From Deefgea rivuli DSM 18356 (GTDB lineage Bacteria > Pseudomonadota > Gammaproteobacteria > Burkholderiales > Chitinibacteraceae), in NCBI RefSeq assembly GCF_000620145.1, contig NZ_KK211084.1, positions 116,192 through 180,191 on the forward strand: a stretch of 64,000 nucleotides of DNA, in the 5' to 3' direction. The position numbers were made by a program, and so were the translations under genes. Shown in pieces: positions 17,921 through 27,100 of the stretch. The stretch's first letter is position 1, and the number at the start of each line of letters is the position of its first letter. Under the pieces are notes generated by a model. It made no database searches and had not been told where the DNA came from. It saw only the letters and a list, made by a program, of their open reading frames with translations.

Positions 17921-19201
17921 ATGCCCAAGCTTGCCCATGCCCCATCGTATTACGCCGCGAGCGCGCATTCGCAGCCCGCTCGCCCGCCACTCACTGCCGA
18001 TATCCAAGTCGATGTCTGCATTATCGGCGCGGGCTATACCGGGCTTTCGGCGGGATTGCATTTGGTCGAAGCTGGATTCACTGTGGCGATTTTGGAAGCA
18101 GCGCAAGTCGGCTGGGGTGCGTCGGGGCGTAATGGCGGGCAAATTGTAAATTCCTATTCCCGCGATTTGGATGTAATCGAGCGGCAATACGGCGCAGACA
18201 CCGCGCAAGCGCTGGGCGATATGGCGTTTGAAGGCAATCGGATTATTCGCGAACGTATTGCGAAGTATCAGATTGCATGCGATCTGAAAAATGGCGGTCT
18301 GTTTGCCGCACTCAATCCAAAACAAATGGGGCATCTGGCTGCACAAAAGCAACTCTGGGAGCGCTACGGACATACCCAGCTAGAATTACTTGATCAAACC
18401 GCGACAAGACTAGCCGTTGCCTCTGATCGCTATGTCGGTGGCCTGCTCGATCACAGCGGCGGACATATTCATCCTCTCAATCTGGCGCTCGGCGAAGCGG
18501 CGGCGTTTGAATCGCTCGGCGGCAAAATTTACGAGCAATCGCCAGTGACGCAGATCGTGCGTGGAAAAACTCCACAAGTTAAAACCGCCACGGGTTCGGT
18601 GCGCTGCGATTTTGTCATCGTCGCCTGCAACGCCTATATCGGCGATTTAGTGCCCGAACTCGCCGCTAAAACCATGCCTTGCGGCAGCCAAATCGTCGCC
18701 ACCGAGCCATTGGGCGCATTAGCCAGCACTTTAATTCCCTCTGGATTTTGCGTCGAAGACTGCAATTTTCTGCTCGATTATTACCGCATCAGCGCCGATC
18801 AACGCCTACTCTACGGCGGCGGCGTCACTTACGGCGCGCGCGATTTGGCGCATATCGAGGCCGTTATCGTGCCGAATTTGCTGCAAACGTTCCCGCAGCT
18901 AGCCAATGTAAAAATTGATTACGCGTGGACCGGAAATTTTTCACTGACGCTGTCGCGCCTACCGCAAATGGGGCGACTCGGCGACAACATCTATTACTCA
19001 CAAGGTTGCAGCGGCCACGGCGTAACGTACACGCATCTTGCTGGGCGACTCTTGGCTGAAGCAATCCGTGGCCAAAGCCAACGTTTCGACGCCTTCGCCC
19101 AACTACCACACCTGCCCTTCCCCGGCGGACGGCATTTTCGAGTGCCACTCACAGCCTTAGGCGCTTGGTATTACTCTCTACGAGATAAGATGGGTATATG
19201 A
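17921..19201 (+). CDS. puuB: gamma-glutamylputrescine oxidase (FAD-dependent)
   Basis: This is a 426-residue DAO-family flavoprotein. The FAD dinucleotide motif VCIIGAGYTGLSAGLHLVEAG starts near residue 31, and the VGWGASGRNGGQI segment after it is characteristic of PuuB-like oxidases. The C-terminal YSQGCSGHGVTYTHLAGRLLAE closes the flavin site. It oxidises gamma-glutamylputrescine to the aldehyde used by PuuC, releasing ammonia and peroxide. It completes the four-enzyme set in this region. Confidence 0.88.
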   Translation: MPKLAHAPSYYAASAHSQPARPPLTADIQVDVCIIGAGYTGLSAGLHLVEAGFTVAILEAAQVGWGASGRNGGQIVNSYSRDLDVIERQYGADTAQALGDMAFEGNRIIRERIAKYQIACDLKNGGLFAALNPKQMGHLAAQKQLWERYGHTQLELLDQTATRLAVASDRYVGGLLDHSGGHIHPLNLALGEAAAFESLGGKIYEQSPVTQIVRGKTPQVKTATGSVRCDFVIVACNAYIGDLVPELAAKTMPCGSQIVATEPLGALASTLIPSGFCVEDCNFLLDYYRISADQRLLYGGGVTYGARDLAHIEAVIVPNLLQTFPQLANVKIDYAWTGNFSLTLSRLPQMGRLGDNIYYSQGCSGHGVTYTHLAGRLLAEAIRGQSQRFDAFAQLPHLPFPGGRHFRVPLTALGAWYYSLRDKMGI

Positions 19202-19780
19202 CTCTATTCTTTGATAATAAATGCTTTCAACTACATACCCATAAGATGTAGGTGACCTTCAAACTTACTGTTGATGCTGTACCACAATGGTTGATCTGGG
19301 GCTTAAAGTCCCTTGTATCAAGCCGAGCGAGGAACAAGCGGGTCGGGGTTTTTGCGATCAATGTTTGAGGGCGGCCGATGCTTTTGTATTTGAGGCTGAC
19401 CGAGTTTTGAGCGCAACCGACTCGATTGTCCGCAGCGAGGGAATCCGACGAAGTCGGACGCAGATACTAGGGCGGCCTTCTTTTGCTTACTTTTCTTGGC
19501 CGTTCAAGAAAAGTCAGTGCCGCGCGGCATGAGCGCGACCATGGTGAGTAGAAAGTTGATACTTCAAATCAAACAGTGCCATTTTTTTATCAAAAAAAAG
19601 AGCACTACAACAGCCATCATTTCAAGCACTAAATCCCCCCATACACCCTATCCCTATCGGTAATTCTCACAATACCAAGCCGCATTCATCAGGCCGATGA
19701 TGGACTCTACGCTTTAATGATTCTTACGGCGAACTTGATGCGTATCAGCCCCGCAGTTCCATAACCAGTGGAGAAACACG
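19202..19780. repeat. repeat-filled intergenic region without a convincing gene
   Basis: This 579-base gap holds a small hairpin just after puuB (CTACAT/ATGTAG, 19231-19251). It also holds a composite repeat from about 19290 to 19553, including a CTTACTTTTCTTGG/CAAGAAAAGT inverted pair and a copy of the GC-rich ~37-base repeat at 19517-19553. An 81-codon frame at 19287-19532 is best read as repeat-derived. The promoter of ansB must lie in the last 200 bases. Confidence 0.6.
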
Positions 19781-20845
19781 ATGTCACAGCGATTGAAAAC
19801 CGGCCTTGCCCTCACCCTTCTATGCGGCACATTTACTGTACACGCGGCGGATCGTTTGCCCAATGTGGTCATCATGGCCACTGGCGGCACGATTGCTGGC
19901 GCGGGAGCGACGAGCACGACGACCGTTGGCTATACCGCAGCAAAAATTGGCGTCGAGAGATTGATTGAAGCTGTACCCGAATTAAAGAAAGTCGCCAATG
20001 TTTCTGGCGAGCAGGTGTTTCAAATTGCCAGTGAAAATATGAACAACGATTACTGGCTAAAACTCGCCAAGCGCGTCAATGAAGTACTGAAACAGCCCGA
20101 TGTCGATGGCATTGTCATCACCCACGGCACCGACACCATCGAAGAAACCGCCTACTTTCTGAATTTGGTCGTGAAAAGTAAAAAGCCCGTCGTGATTGTC
20201 GGTGCAATGCGCCCCGCCACCGCGATTAGCGCCGATGGCCCGATTAATCTGTATAACGCCGTGGCCATCGCGGGCAGTAAAGCCGCCATCGGTCAGGGTG
20301 TTTTGGTGGCGCTAAACGATGAAATCCAAGGCGCGCGCGACGTCACCAAAACCAATACGATGACCACCAATACCTTCCGCTCGCCTGAATTAGGTAGCTT
20401 GGGTTATATCGTTTCGGGGCAGGCGCAGTTTTACCGTGCCAGCACGCGCAAACACACCAGCGAAACCGAATTTGACGTCAGCAAGCTCGATAGCCTGCCC
20501 GCTGTCAATATCGCCTTTGGCGCAGCCAACGCCAACACACTCGCGATTGACGCCTTTGCCGCCGCTGGCGATGTCGGGATTGTGTATGCAGGAACAGGCA
20601 ATGGCAGCTTGTCGACACCAGTTCGTGCGCGTTTGACTGAATTGCGCCAGCAAGGAATACAAATCACCCGTTCATCGCGCATTAGCAACGGCCCAACGAT
20701 ACGCAATGGGGAAAATAATGACGACAAAACCGATTTCACTGTATCCGATACGCTATCACCACAAAAAGCCCGAATTCTGCTGATGCTGGCGCTGACTAAA
20801 ACCAAAGACAGCAAAGAAATTCAACGGATGTTTTATACCTACTAA
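19781..20845 (+). CDS. ansB: periplasmic type II L-asparaginase
   Basis: This is a 354-residue asparaginase with a signal peptide cleaved near HAADRLP, so it acts in the periplasm. The first catalytic threonine is T37 in ATGGTIAG, and the second motif is ITHGTDTIEETAYFL. Asparagine is hydrolysed to aspartate and ammonia. Length and both active-site segments match AnsB. GGAG precedes the ATG. With the putrescine route and alanine dehydrogenase nearby, the region looks devoted to nitrogen scavenging. Confidence 0.92.
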   Translation: MSQRLKTGLALTLLCGTFTVHAADRLPNVVIMATGGTIAGAGATSTTTVGYTAAKIGVERLIEAVPELKKVANVSGEQVFQIASENMNNDYWLKLAKRVNEVLKQPDVDGIVITHGTDTIEETAYFLNLVVKSKKPVVIVGAMRPATAISADGPINLYNAVAIAGSKAAIGQGVLVALNDEIQGARDVTKTNTMTTNTFRSPELGSLGYIVSGQAQFYRASTRKHTSETEFDVSKLDSLPAVNIAFGAANANTLAIDAFAAAGDVGIVYAGTGNGSLSTPVRARLTELRQQGIQITRSSRISNGPTIRNGENNDDKTDFTVSDTLSPQKARILLMLALTKTKDSKEIQRMFYTY

Positions 20846-20878
20846 CGGATGTTACGCGGCTCACGCAAAGGTCAAAAC

Positions 20879-20995
20879 CGGAGTCCACGAAAGGCACGAA
20901 AAAACACGAACAAGGTTCTTGCTGATTTCCATTGGCCAAGACAACGTAGCACCAAGCTAATCAGCGGGATTCCGGCGAAAGCCGGAATCCCGCTG
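20879..20995. repeat. single CACGAAA arm followed by a perfect 15-bp hairpin
   Basis: A lone arm GAGTCCACGAAAGGCACG starts near 20879. Further on, 20962-20976 and 20981-20995 form a perfect 15-base stem with a GAAA tetraloop. The hairpin belongs to the GGATTCCGGC/GCCGGAATCC family also seen at 30873 and, as ATTCCCG/CGGGAAT, at 1733. Confidence 0.8.
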
Positions 20996-21120
20996 TAATG
21001 TCCAGAGTAAATACAAGCTCGTAGGATGGGTGGAGCGTTTCAGGCTAAAACTAGAGCGTTGCTGCACAATCATTTTCACTGCAATTTCGTATGATGGCGG
21101 CTCTTCCCAAGGAGCTCATC

Positions 21121-21696
21121 ATGAAACTTGCATCTGTTATCCTCAGCGCCCTCATCCTATCGGCCACCGCCCATGCAGCCAGTTCAAGCAGTTCTGCCGA
21201 TTTTCAATTGAGCAGCACCGATCTGAAAGCCAATGCAGCAATGTCTAAGCAACATGAATTTAGCGGCTTTGGTTGCACAGGCGACAACCTGTCGCCGCAA
21301 TTGCAATGGGAAAATGCGCCAGCTGGCACGAAAAGCTTTGCGATCACCGTATATGATCCGGATGCACCAACGGGTAGCGGCTGGTGGCATTGGGGCGTAG
21401 CTAATATCCCCGCCGATGTGCAATCCATCGCTGCGGGCAGCGTGCCAGCGGGTGCAGTGGAAACGCGAACCGACTACGGCGCGCCCGGCTATGGCGGCTC
21501 TTGCCCACCGGCGGGCGATAAAGCACATCGCTATATCCACACCGTTTGGGCGCTCGATGTGGCAACTTTGCCCGTCGATGCCAATAGCAGCGGCGCGCTG
21601 CTAGGCTATATGCTCAATCAACACAAACTGGGCAAGGCGACGTTGACCACGACGTATCAACGGAAAAACACAGAAAAAGCTGCGGCCATTCATTGA
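21121..21696 (+). CDS. YbhB/YbcL-family (Raf kinase inhibitor-like) protein, exported
   Basis: This is a 191-residue protein with a signal peptide ending near AHAASS, followed by a PEBP-like domain. The segments CTGDNLSPQLQWENAP, AITVYDPDAPTGSGWWHW and YGGSCPPAGDKAHRY form the anion-binding site of the family. AAGGAG eight bases before the ATG at 21121 fixes the start; the ATG at 21091 lacks such support. Bacterial members are exported or cytoplasmic proteins of unclear function. Confidence 0.88.
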   Translation: MKLASVILSALILSATAHAASSSSSADFQLSSTDLKANAAMSKQHEFSGFGCTGDNLSPQLQWENAPAGTKSFAITVYDPDAPTGSGWWHWGVANIPADVQSIAAGSVPAGAVETRTDYGAPGYGGSCPPAGDKAHRYIHTVWALDVATLPVDANSSGALLGYMLNQHKLGKATLTTTYQRKNTEKAAAIH

Positions 21697-22180
21697 TCGC
21701 AGATGCAATTAATCGTGATTCGTGCAAAACCATCGCCGAGCATATTCAACGCAGTTGTTGAATATTGCGAAACTCATCCAACGCGGAGAATCAGTCGCAT
21801 TTGAGAAATGCAGTCTTGCGCCTAAACAATGCTGATCGGACGTAAGCCTGCATGACAATGCCAAAATGAGCGCATCTATTTAATGGCTGCCCTTATTCAC
21901 AGCGCAATGGTGGGTTACGGCCGTGATGTCATATTGCTAACACACGATCCGAGAACGGCCTAAGCCACCCTACAAAACCACAGGTATATTCTTGTAGGCA
22001 TTTAAAATCAATCTCTATATGGAAATACCCTTAAAATATGAATACCTCGCTTACTAAGCTCGCATGTCGATTTGTTCAGTCGCGGCTTGGTAGAGACTCT
22101 AAGCACTGCGAAGCAAGTGCTCTTGGGATACTCCCGATGAAAAACACGTATTTTATTGCGGCATTTATTTCGAGCCATAA
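21697..22180. other. intergenic region with an imperfect hairpin
   Basis: In these 484 bases I see no gene. An imperfect inverted repeat GGTGGGTTACGGCCGT / ACGGCCTAAGCCACC spans about 21908-21973 and resembles the TAGGGTGGGCT family. The AraC regulator promoter presumably lies near the right end. Confidence 0.5.
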
Positions 22181-22978
22181 ATGAATCAAAGCCCAACCCG
22201 CCATATCCAGCACAGCATCATCCTTGCCAAAACGGCGCAAAAACTACGCCAAGTGACGTGCTTGCAAGCCTGTTTGATGCGCGTTCGGCAGGGTGAAAAG
22301 CACATTTGGCTGGATGAAAAAATGCAGATTGCGCGCAGCAGCGATTTGATTCTCGCGCCTGCGGGTTTGACGATGACGCTAACTAACCAGCCCAATGCGC
22401 ATGGCTACACCTGTGAAGTGTTGATTTTAGAGCCGCAGCTACTGCAACATTTTCGCGCCACCTATCCCGAGATCACGCAAGCCGTGATCCACGCCGAGCC
22501 GCAACTGTGCATCAAGCACAGCCCAATGATTGCTCAGCAATGGGATGAGGTTTTTAGCGCGATGAATCGCAATGAGCCGACCGCCTTGCTCCATCATCGC
22601 GCCGAAGGGCTTTTGCTCGCGTTGGCAATGGCTGGACACGGCGCGGCGCTGTTCATCGACCGTGCCGATTCGCTGATCCGCCGAGTTCAGCAATTACTCT
22701 TATTGCAAACCAGCAAGGAATGGACAGTCGATCAAGTGGCGCAGCAGCTACAAATGGGCGCATCGACATTGCGTCGGCAATTGGCCAATCAGGGCAGCTC
22801 GTTTCGCCAATTGCTCGATGAAGTGCGGCTGAACACCGCGCTGAGCATGATACAAACCACCAAGATGCCAATTGGCAGCATCGCCCAACACTGCGGCTAC
22901 GCCTCTGCATCACGTTTTAGCGCGAGATTTACGCAGCAATTTGGCATTAAACCGCTGCAACTGCGGGCGACAATCTAA
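22181..22978 (+). CDS. AraC-family transcriptional regulator
   Basis: This is a 265-residue regulator. The N-terminal half (about 20-140) is a ligand/oligomerisation domain without a clear cupin motif. The C-terminal 100 residues hold the two helix-turn-helix units, with WTVDQVAQQLQMGASTLRRQL and IGSIAQHCGYASASRFSARF. This layout resembles stress or virulence-type AraC proteins rather than sugar sensors, but the ligand is unknown. It stands alone, so its targets cannot be inferred from position. Confidence 0.85.
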   Translation: MNQSPTRHIQHSIILAKTAQKLRQVTCLQACLMRVRQGEKHIWLDEKMQIARSSDLILAPAGLTMTLTNQPNAHGYTCEVLILEPQLLQHFRATYPEITQAVIHAEPQLCIKHSPMIAQQWDEVFSAMNRNEPTALLHHRAEGLLLALAMAGHGAALFIDRADSLIRRVQQLLLLQTSKEWTVDQVAQQLQMGASTLRRQLANQGSSFRQLLDEVRLNTALSMIQTTKMPIGSIAQHCGYASASRFSARFTQQFGIKPLQLRATI

Positions 22979-23076
22979 AATTATAGAATGACTTCCAGAA
23001 TATTTATCTGGGTATCTGGTTAAGTGCATTAATTTTAAAGGCTCAGAGCCAAATACCTAAGCACTTCAGCAAGCGA

Positions 23077-24102
23077 TTAACCACCTGCGCCGATACTTGC
23101 CTGACCTTCACTACGCAGCATCAATACTTTGCCATTACGTCGAATCAAGGTATCGGTCGTTTTAGATTTGATATTCATAATCGAACCGCCCACATCCAAG
23201 TTTGTACTGATTTCAACCTCTGCACTTTTTTGGTCAGGTGCGATTTTGATACTGTGAATTTCATAATCAGAATCGAGCTGTAACATGCCGCCCATTTTTT
23301 CACCTAAAGTATCAAAACTGACGTACAGATCTTTCAGACCATCGCAGGTATCCGCTTTGTTGGCTCCGCCCTCAGTGGCACTCCCTGCCAGATCGACAGT
23401 CGCACTACTTTGAAAATCATCAGCCATAAAGGTACATAACAATTCAGGATTTCTACTTAAAGAGGCCGCCTGATAGCTTGTGTAAAACGCATTGACTTGC
23501 TGCTCATTAATTTGCCTTCCCCCCACAAAAAACCACCAAGCACCAGCAATACACAGCACGGCGAGCAGCCCCAATTTAGCTGAACCAATGCGACTCCATA
23601 GTGAATCAGCATCCGCAGTCGATACCAATTGATGTTTTGGCTCGCGCCTAGCATCAATCACTGCCGTATTTTTCTCGAGCACTTCTTGTTTCTGTGCTGC
23701 CAAGCGGCGCGGCATATCGCAACCGCACGCAACACACAAAGTTCGCTTGGCCTGCTGCTTGGCGCAGTTAGGGCAAGCCATCGATTCAATCTCAAGCGCC
23801 TGATTAAGCGAATCAGGATTTATGATCGATTGTTGGATCGCTTGAGCTGTAATACTCGGCGAATTAATCTCAGCACGTACTTCAACGCCGGCCTTATTTA
23901 ATAGCCCTAAATATTGGTCAAGCTGTGCCTGAGGAAGCTCTTTTTTTAACACCGTTGGCGCTTTCGCAATCAAATAAGCGGCCTTTTGATAATCAAGCTT
24001 CAATAATTGAGCCAGCGACTGAGTGGCGATTTCAGGTGCAATACCAGGTAAAAAATTCCCCGTTAGCGTTAGGCAAAACGTCTGACTCATCAGTAAATCC
24101 AT
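23077..24102 (-). CDS. zinc-ribbon single-pass membrane protein, function unknown
   Basis: This 341-residue protein is of unknown function. The first ~85 residues form a globular domain, followed by a zinc ribbon with CPNC and CVAC pairs (about 110-130) and a membrane helix near 180-197. An exported C-terminal domain of about 140 residues looks like an NTF2- or DUF4878-type fold (QVNAFYTSYQAASLSRNPELL). The ATG at 24090 (MSQTF) is an alternative start. It lies just downstream of the alpha-2-macroglobulin gene on the same strand and may be co-transcribed. Confidence 0.65.
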   Translation of the reverse strand: MDLLMSQTFCLTLTGNFLPGIAPEIATQSLAQLLKLDYQKAAYLIAKAPTVLKKELPQAQLDQYLGLLNKAGVEVRAEINSPSITAQAIQQSIINPDSLNQALEIESMACPNCAKQQAKRTLCVACGCDMPRRLAAQKQEVLEKNTAVIDARREPKHQLVSTADADSLWSRIGSAKLGLLAVLCIAGAWWFFVGGRQINEQQVNAFYTSYQAASLSRNPELLCTFMADDFQSSATVDLAGSATEGGANKADTCDGLKDLYVSFDTLGEKMGGMLQLDSDYEIHSIKIAPDQKSAEVEISTNLDVGGSIMNIKSKTTDTLIRRNGKVLMLRSEGQASIGAGG

Positions 24103-24176
24103 CTTTAATCGTTATTCGGAAAGCATGCCAGCGGGCAATACGCTACTAAACATTGCCCGCTGATCATTGAGTTAAA

Positions 24177-27100
24177 TCACTTCACCACCATCGCCGCATT
24201 CGGGCTGGCGCCGAATACATCGGGCGCGTACATCGCTTCGACTCGGCTTGGCGGTAGTTGGAAAGTGCCGGCGTTGTTGAGGCGCACCGTGTATTCGACC
24301 GAAAACTTGCCGCGTGGCACGTGGCTGTAATAGGCGCGGTAGCCGGCGAAGCGGCGTTCTTCAAAGTCTGGCCATGCCCAGCCTTCACGTTTTTCGCCTT
24401 GCGTTGCCATTGCCGAATCACGCCCTAGGCCGTTGCCTAAAATCGTCGCGCCTGCGGGGATTGGGTCGTCAACGACCACTTGCGTCATATCCGCTTGCGC
24501 GTCGATTTCCAAGGTTACGCGCACCACGTCGCCTCGGCTGTATTGGCCGGATACTTTTGGCTCAAGCGGCGTCAGCGTTTTTTTGATGCTGTAACCCGCC
24601 ACTTGCGGCGCTTTGAGCGCTACAGCGGCGAGCGCTTGCACTGTTACCCACGGCGCGCCTGTGCCTTGTTGTGTGATGCTCAGGTTGCTGGTCTTCGCAG
24701 GCCACGGCAGCATGACGGGCGCAGGATCAGCTGTTCCCCACGTTGCCGATTTGCTGACGTCGCCCAGCACAGCTTTTGCTTGCCCAGTCGCAGGTATTGC
24801 CTCGAAAGTCTTGCTAAATGAGGCTACGGCGAGCGTACCCCATACATTGGCATTGGTCGTCCACCAGACGCCGCGCTGTTGACGGCCTAATAATCCAGTC
24901 AACATTTTCGGCACGTCGTCGCGCCAGTTGGGCAAATCACGTACCGCCAAAATCAGGCGAGCCGCATTCACGTCGCCGTTATTCATCAGCCACCACCAGT
25001 AATCGTCTTTTTCAGTCGAAAACACCATGCGCGTGCCTTGGTAAGTGAGGCGGCCACGCAGGATTTGCTCGGCTTCGGCCAAACGGGTGGCGCGATCTGG
25101 CAGTGTTGGTACACGTTGCAATAGCGACAACCAATCGACCAGCATCGCCGTCGTCCACGTTTGTGGCTGGATATTCAGTACTGCCAACTGGCGCGGCGCA
25201 AGACGGCCATAGCGTGCCATTGCATCAAATGCAGCCAAATAACGCGCATCCAAATCGGGGCGCGGCGACCAGAAATCGCGTTTAATCCGGCCCTCAACAA
25301 AGAGCGTCAGGCCTTTGAGCATCGCATCACGCGATGCATCGGGGATTGCGTAGCCCGCTTCATGCGCTGCGCTCAGGATATACGCCGTGAGGCTATCGTA
25401 GCCCTTAGCGCCGCTACCTTCGCGTGGCGGGTAATACATCGCCAAACCATCGGAATCCAAATACAGCGGCAATTCCTGCATGATTTTGTCCCAACGGGTT
25501 TTGTCTTGCAGACCCATCGCAACCGAGGTCTTTTGCTCTAAACACACATAGGGATATTTCAAAAACCACTCGCGCACCGCAGGCATATCGCGCGTCAATT
25601 TGGCTTGAAATTGCAGATTCACGCCGCCGCGCCCCGCTTGCGCATTTGGCGGCAGAGCGACTGGCATCGTCACTGGCGCATCAAGGCGACGCAGCGATGC
25701 TTGCTGCACTGTGACCGGGATCGCAGACTCGACTTGCTGGCTATTCGCCAATTTATCAACGGCTTTTTCACCGCCCTGCTCAGCTGCGGAAAGGACCCAA
25801 TCGAGTTTGCTAATACCCATCGGCACATTAACCGACCAAGCGATCTCACGTGCTTCACCTGCGCCGATGTCGACCGTTTGTGGTGGCAAATCCAAACCCG
25901 TCGCTTGTGCGCTGGCAATCACTTTCATCGCACGGCTACTGCCATTACGCAGCGTTGCCATCGCCGCAAACTGATCGCCCTCGCGTACCAACGGCGGCAA
26001 ACCCGCGCTGATTTGCAAATCTTGCGTCACCGCAATCGATGTACTGCCAGTACCAAATTGCCCCGCGCCCACTTCGGCGACGGCGACGAGTTTAAATTTG
26101 GTCAACGCATCATTGAGCGGCACGGCGATGGTTGCGCTGCCGTTGGCATCGAGAATCAACTTCGGTTGCCAAACCAAGAGCGTATCGAGCAATTCACGCG
26201 TTGGCGCAACGCCACCGCCACCGCCCGGCGGCAAGGCTTTGCGGCCAAAATGGCGCTTACCGATGACTTCCTGCTGCGCCGTCGCCGTTTCAACGCCGTA
26301 AGCGCGTTGCTGCAACATGGCATCCAACAGATTCCATGAGGTATTGGGCTGTAGCTCAAGTAGAGACTCGTCTACAGCGGCAAACATCACCTCAGTACCT
26401 GCTGGCGCAGGTTTGCCATCGGGCAGTTTCACTTGCACTTTGACTTGCGCAGTTTTGCGAATACCGTACACCGCCTTGTCGGCAGTAACGCTCACTTGCA
26501 ATTTATGCGCGGCTTCGCCGACTTTGATTTGCGCTAAGCCGTATTTAAACGCCGGTTTGGATAAATCGACCATCGCGGTTGGCGCTTGGAAATCGCCGCC
26601 TTCATTCCAATACGCATCCCACCATGCGCTTGGCGCTTTCCAGCCCCAGGTAAAAAAGGAATACCACGGCACATCCAGCACGCGGCCACGCACGGCCAAC
26701 ACCGACACATACACATTCGGTGCCCAGCTCGATGCAATCGGCAATTCAAACGTCGGATTTTTGCCCGACAATTCAATGACTTTGGTTTCAATCACGCCTT
26801 CGCGCTCAATCGCTACCCATGCGGTTGCTTTACGGAACGGCATCCGCACTTGGAATACCGCGGTTTCGCCGGGTTGATACGTCGGTTTTTCTGGTACTAC
26901 ATCGATACGATCATGGTTTTCGCCATCAAACCACATTTCATTTTGGCGGCTCACCCACACCGATTGCGCAGCGCTCACTTTGCGTTTGTCGGCATCACTC
27001 GTTTGCGCAATCAGCTCAATGCGGCCTTCTTCTTTGAGTTCCACATCGCAAAAGACCAAACCGCGTGCATCGCTTTTACCGCTACACACCTCGCCCAAAT

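Noticed and set aside
19287..19532. 81-codon plus-strand frame with a FAYFSWPFKKS-like end
   Set aside because: It lies wholly in a composite repeat, has no ribosome-binding site, and its end is the translation of the CTTACTTTTCTTGG inverted pair. It is repeat-derived.
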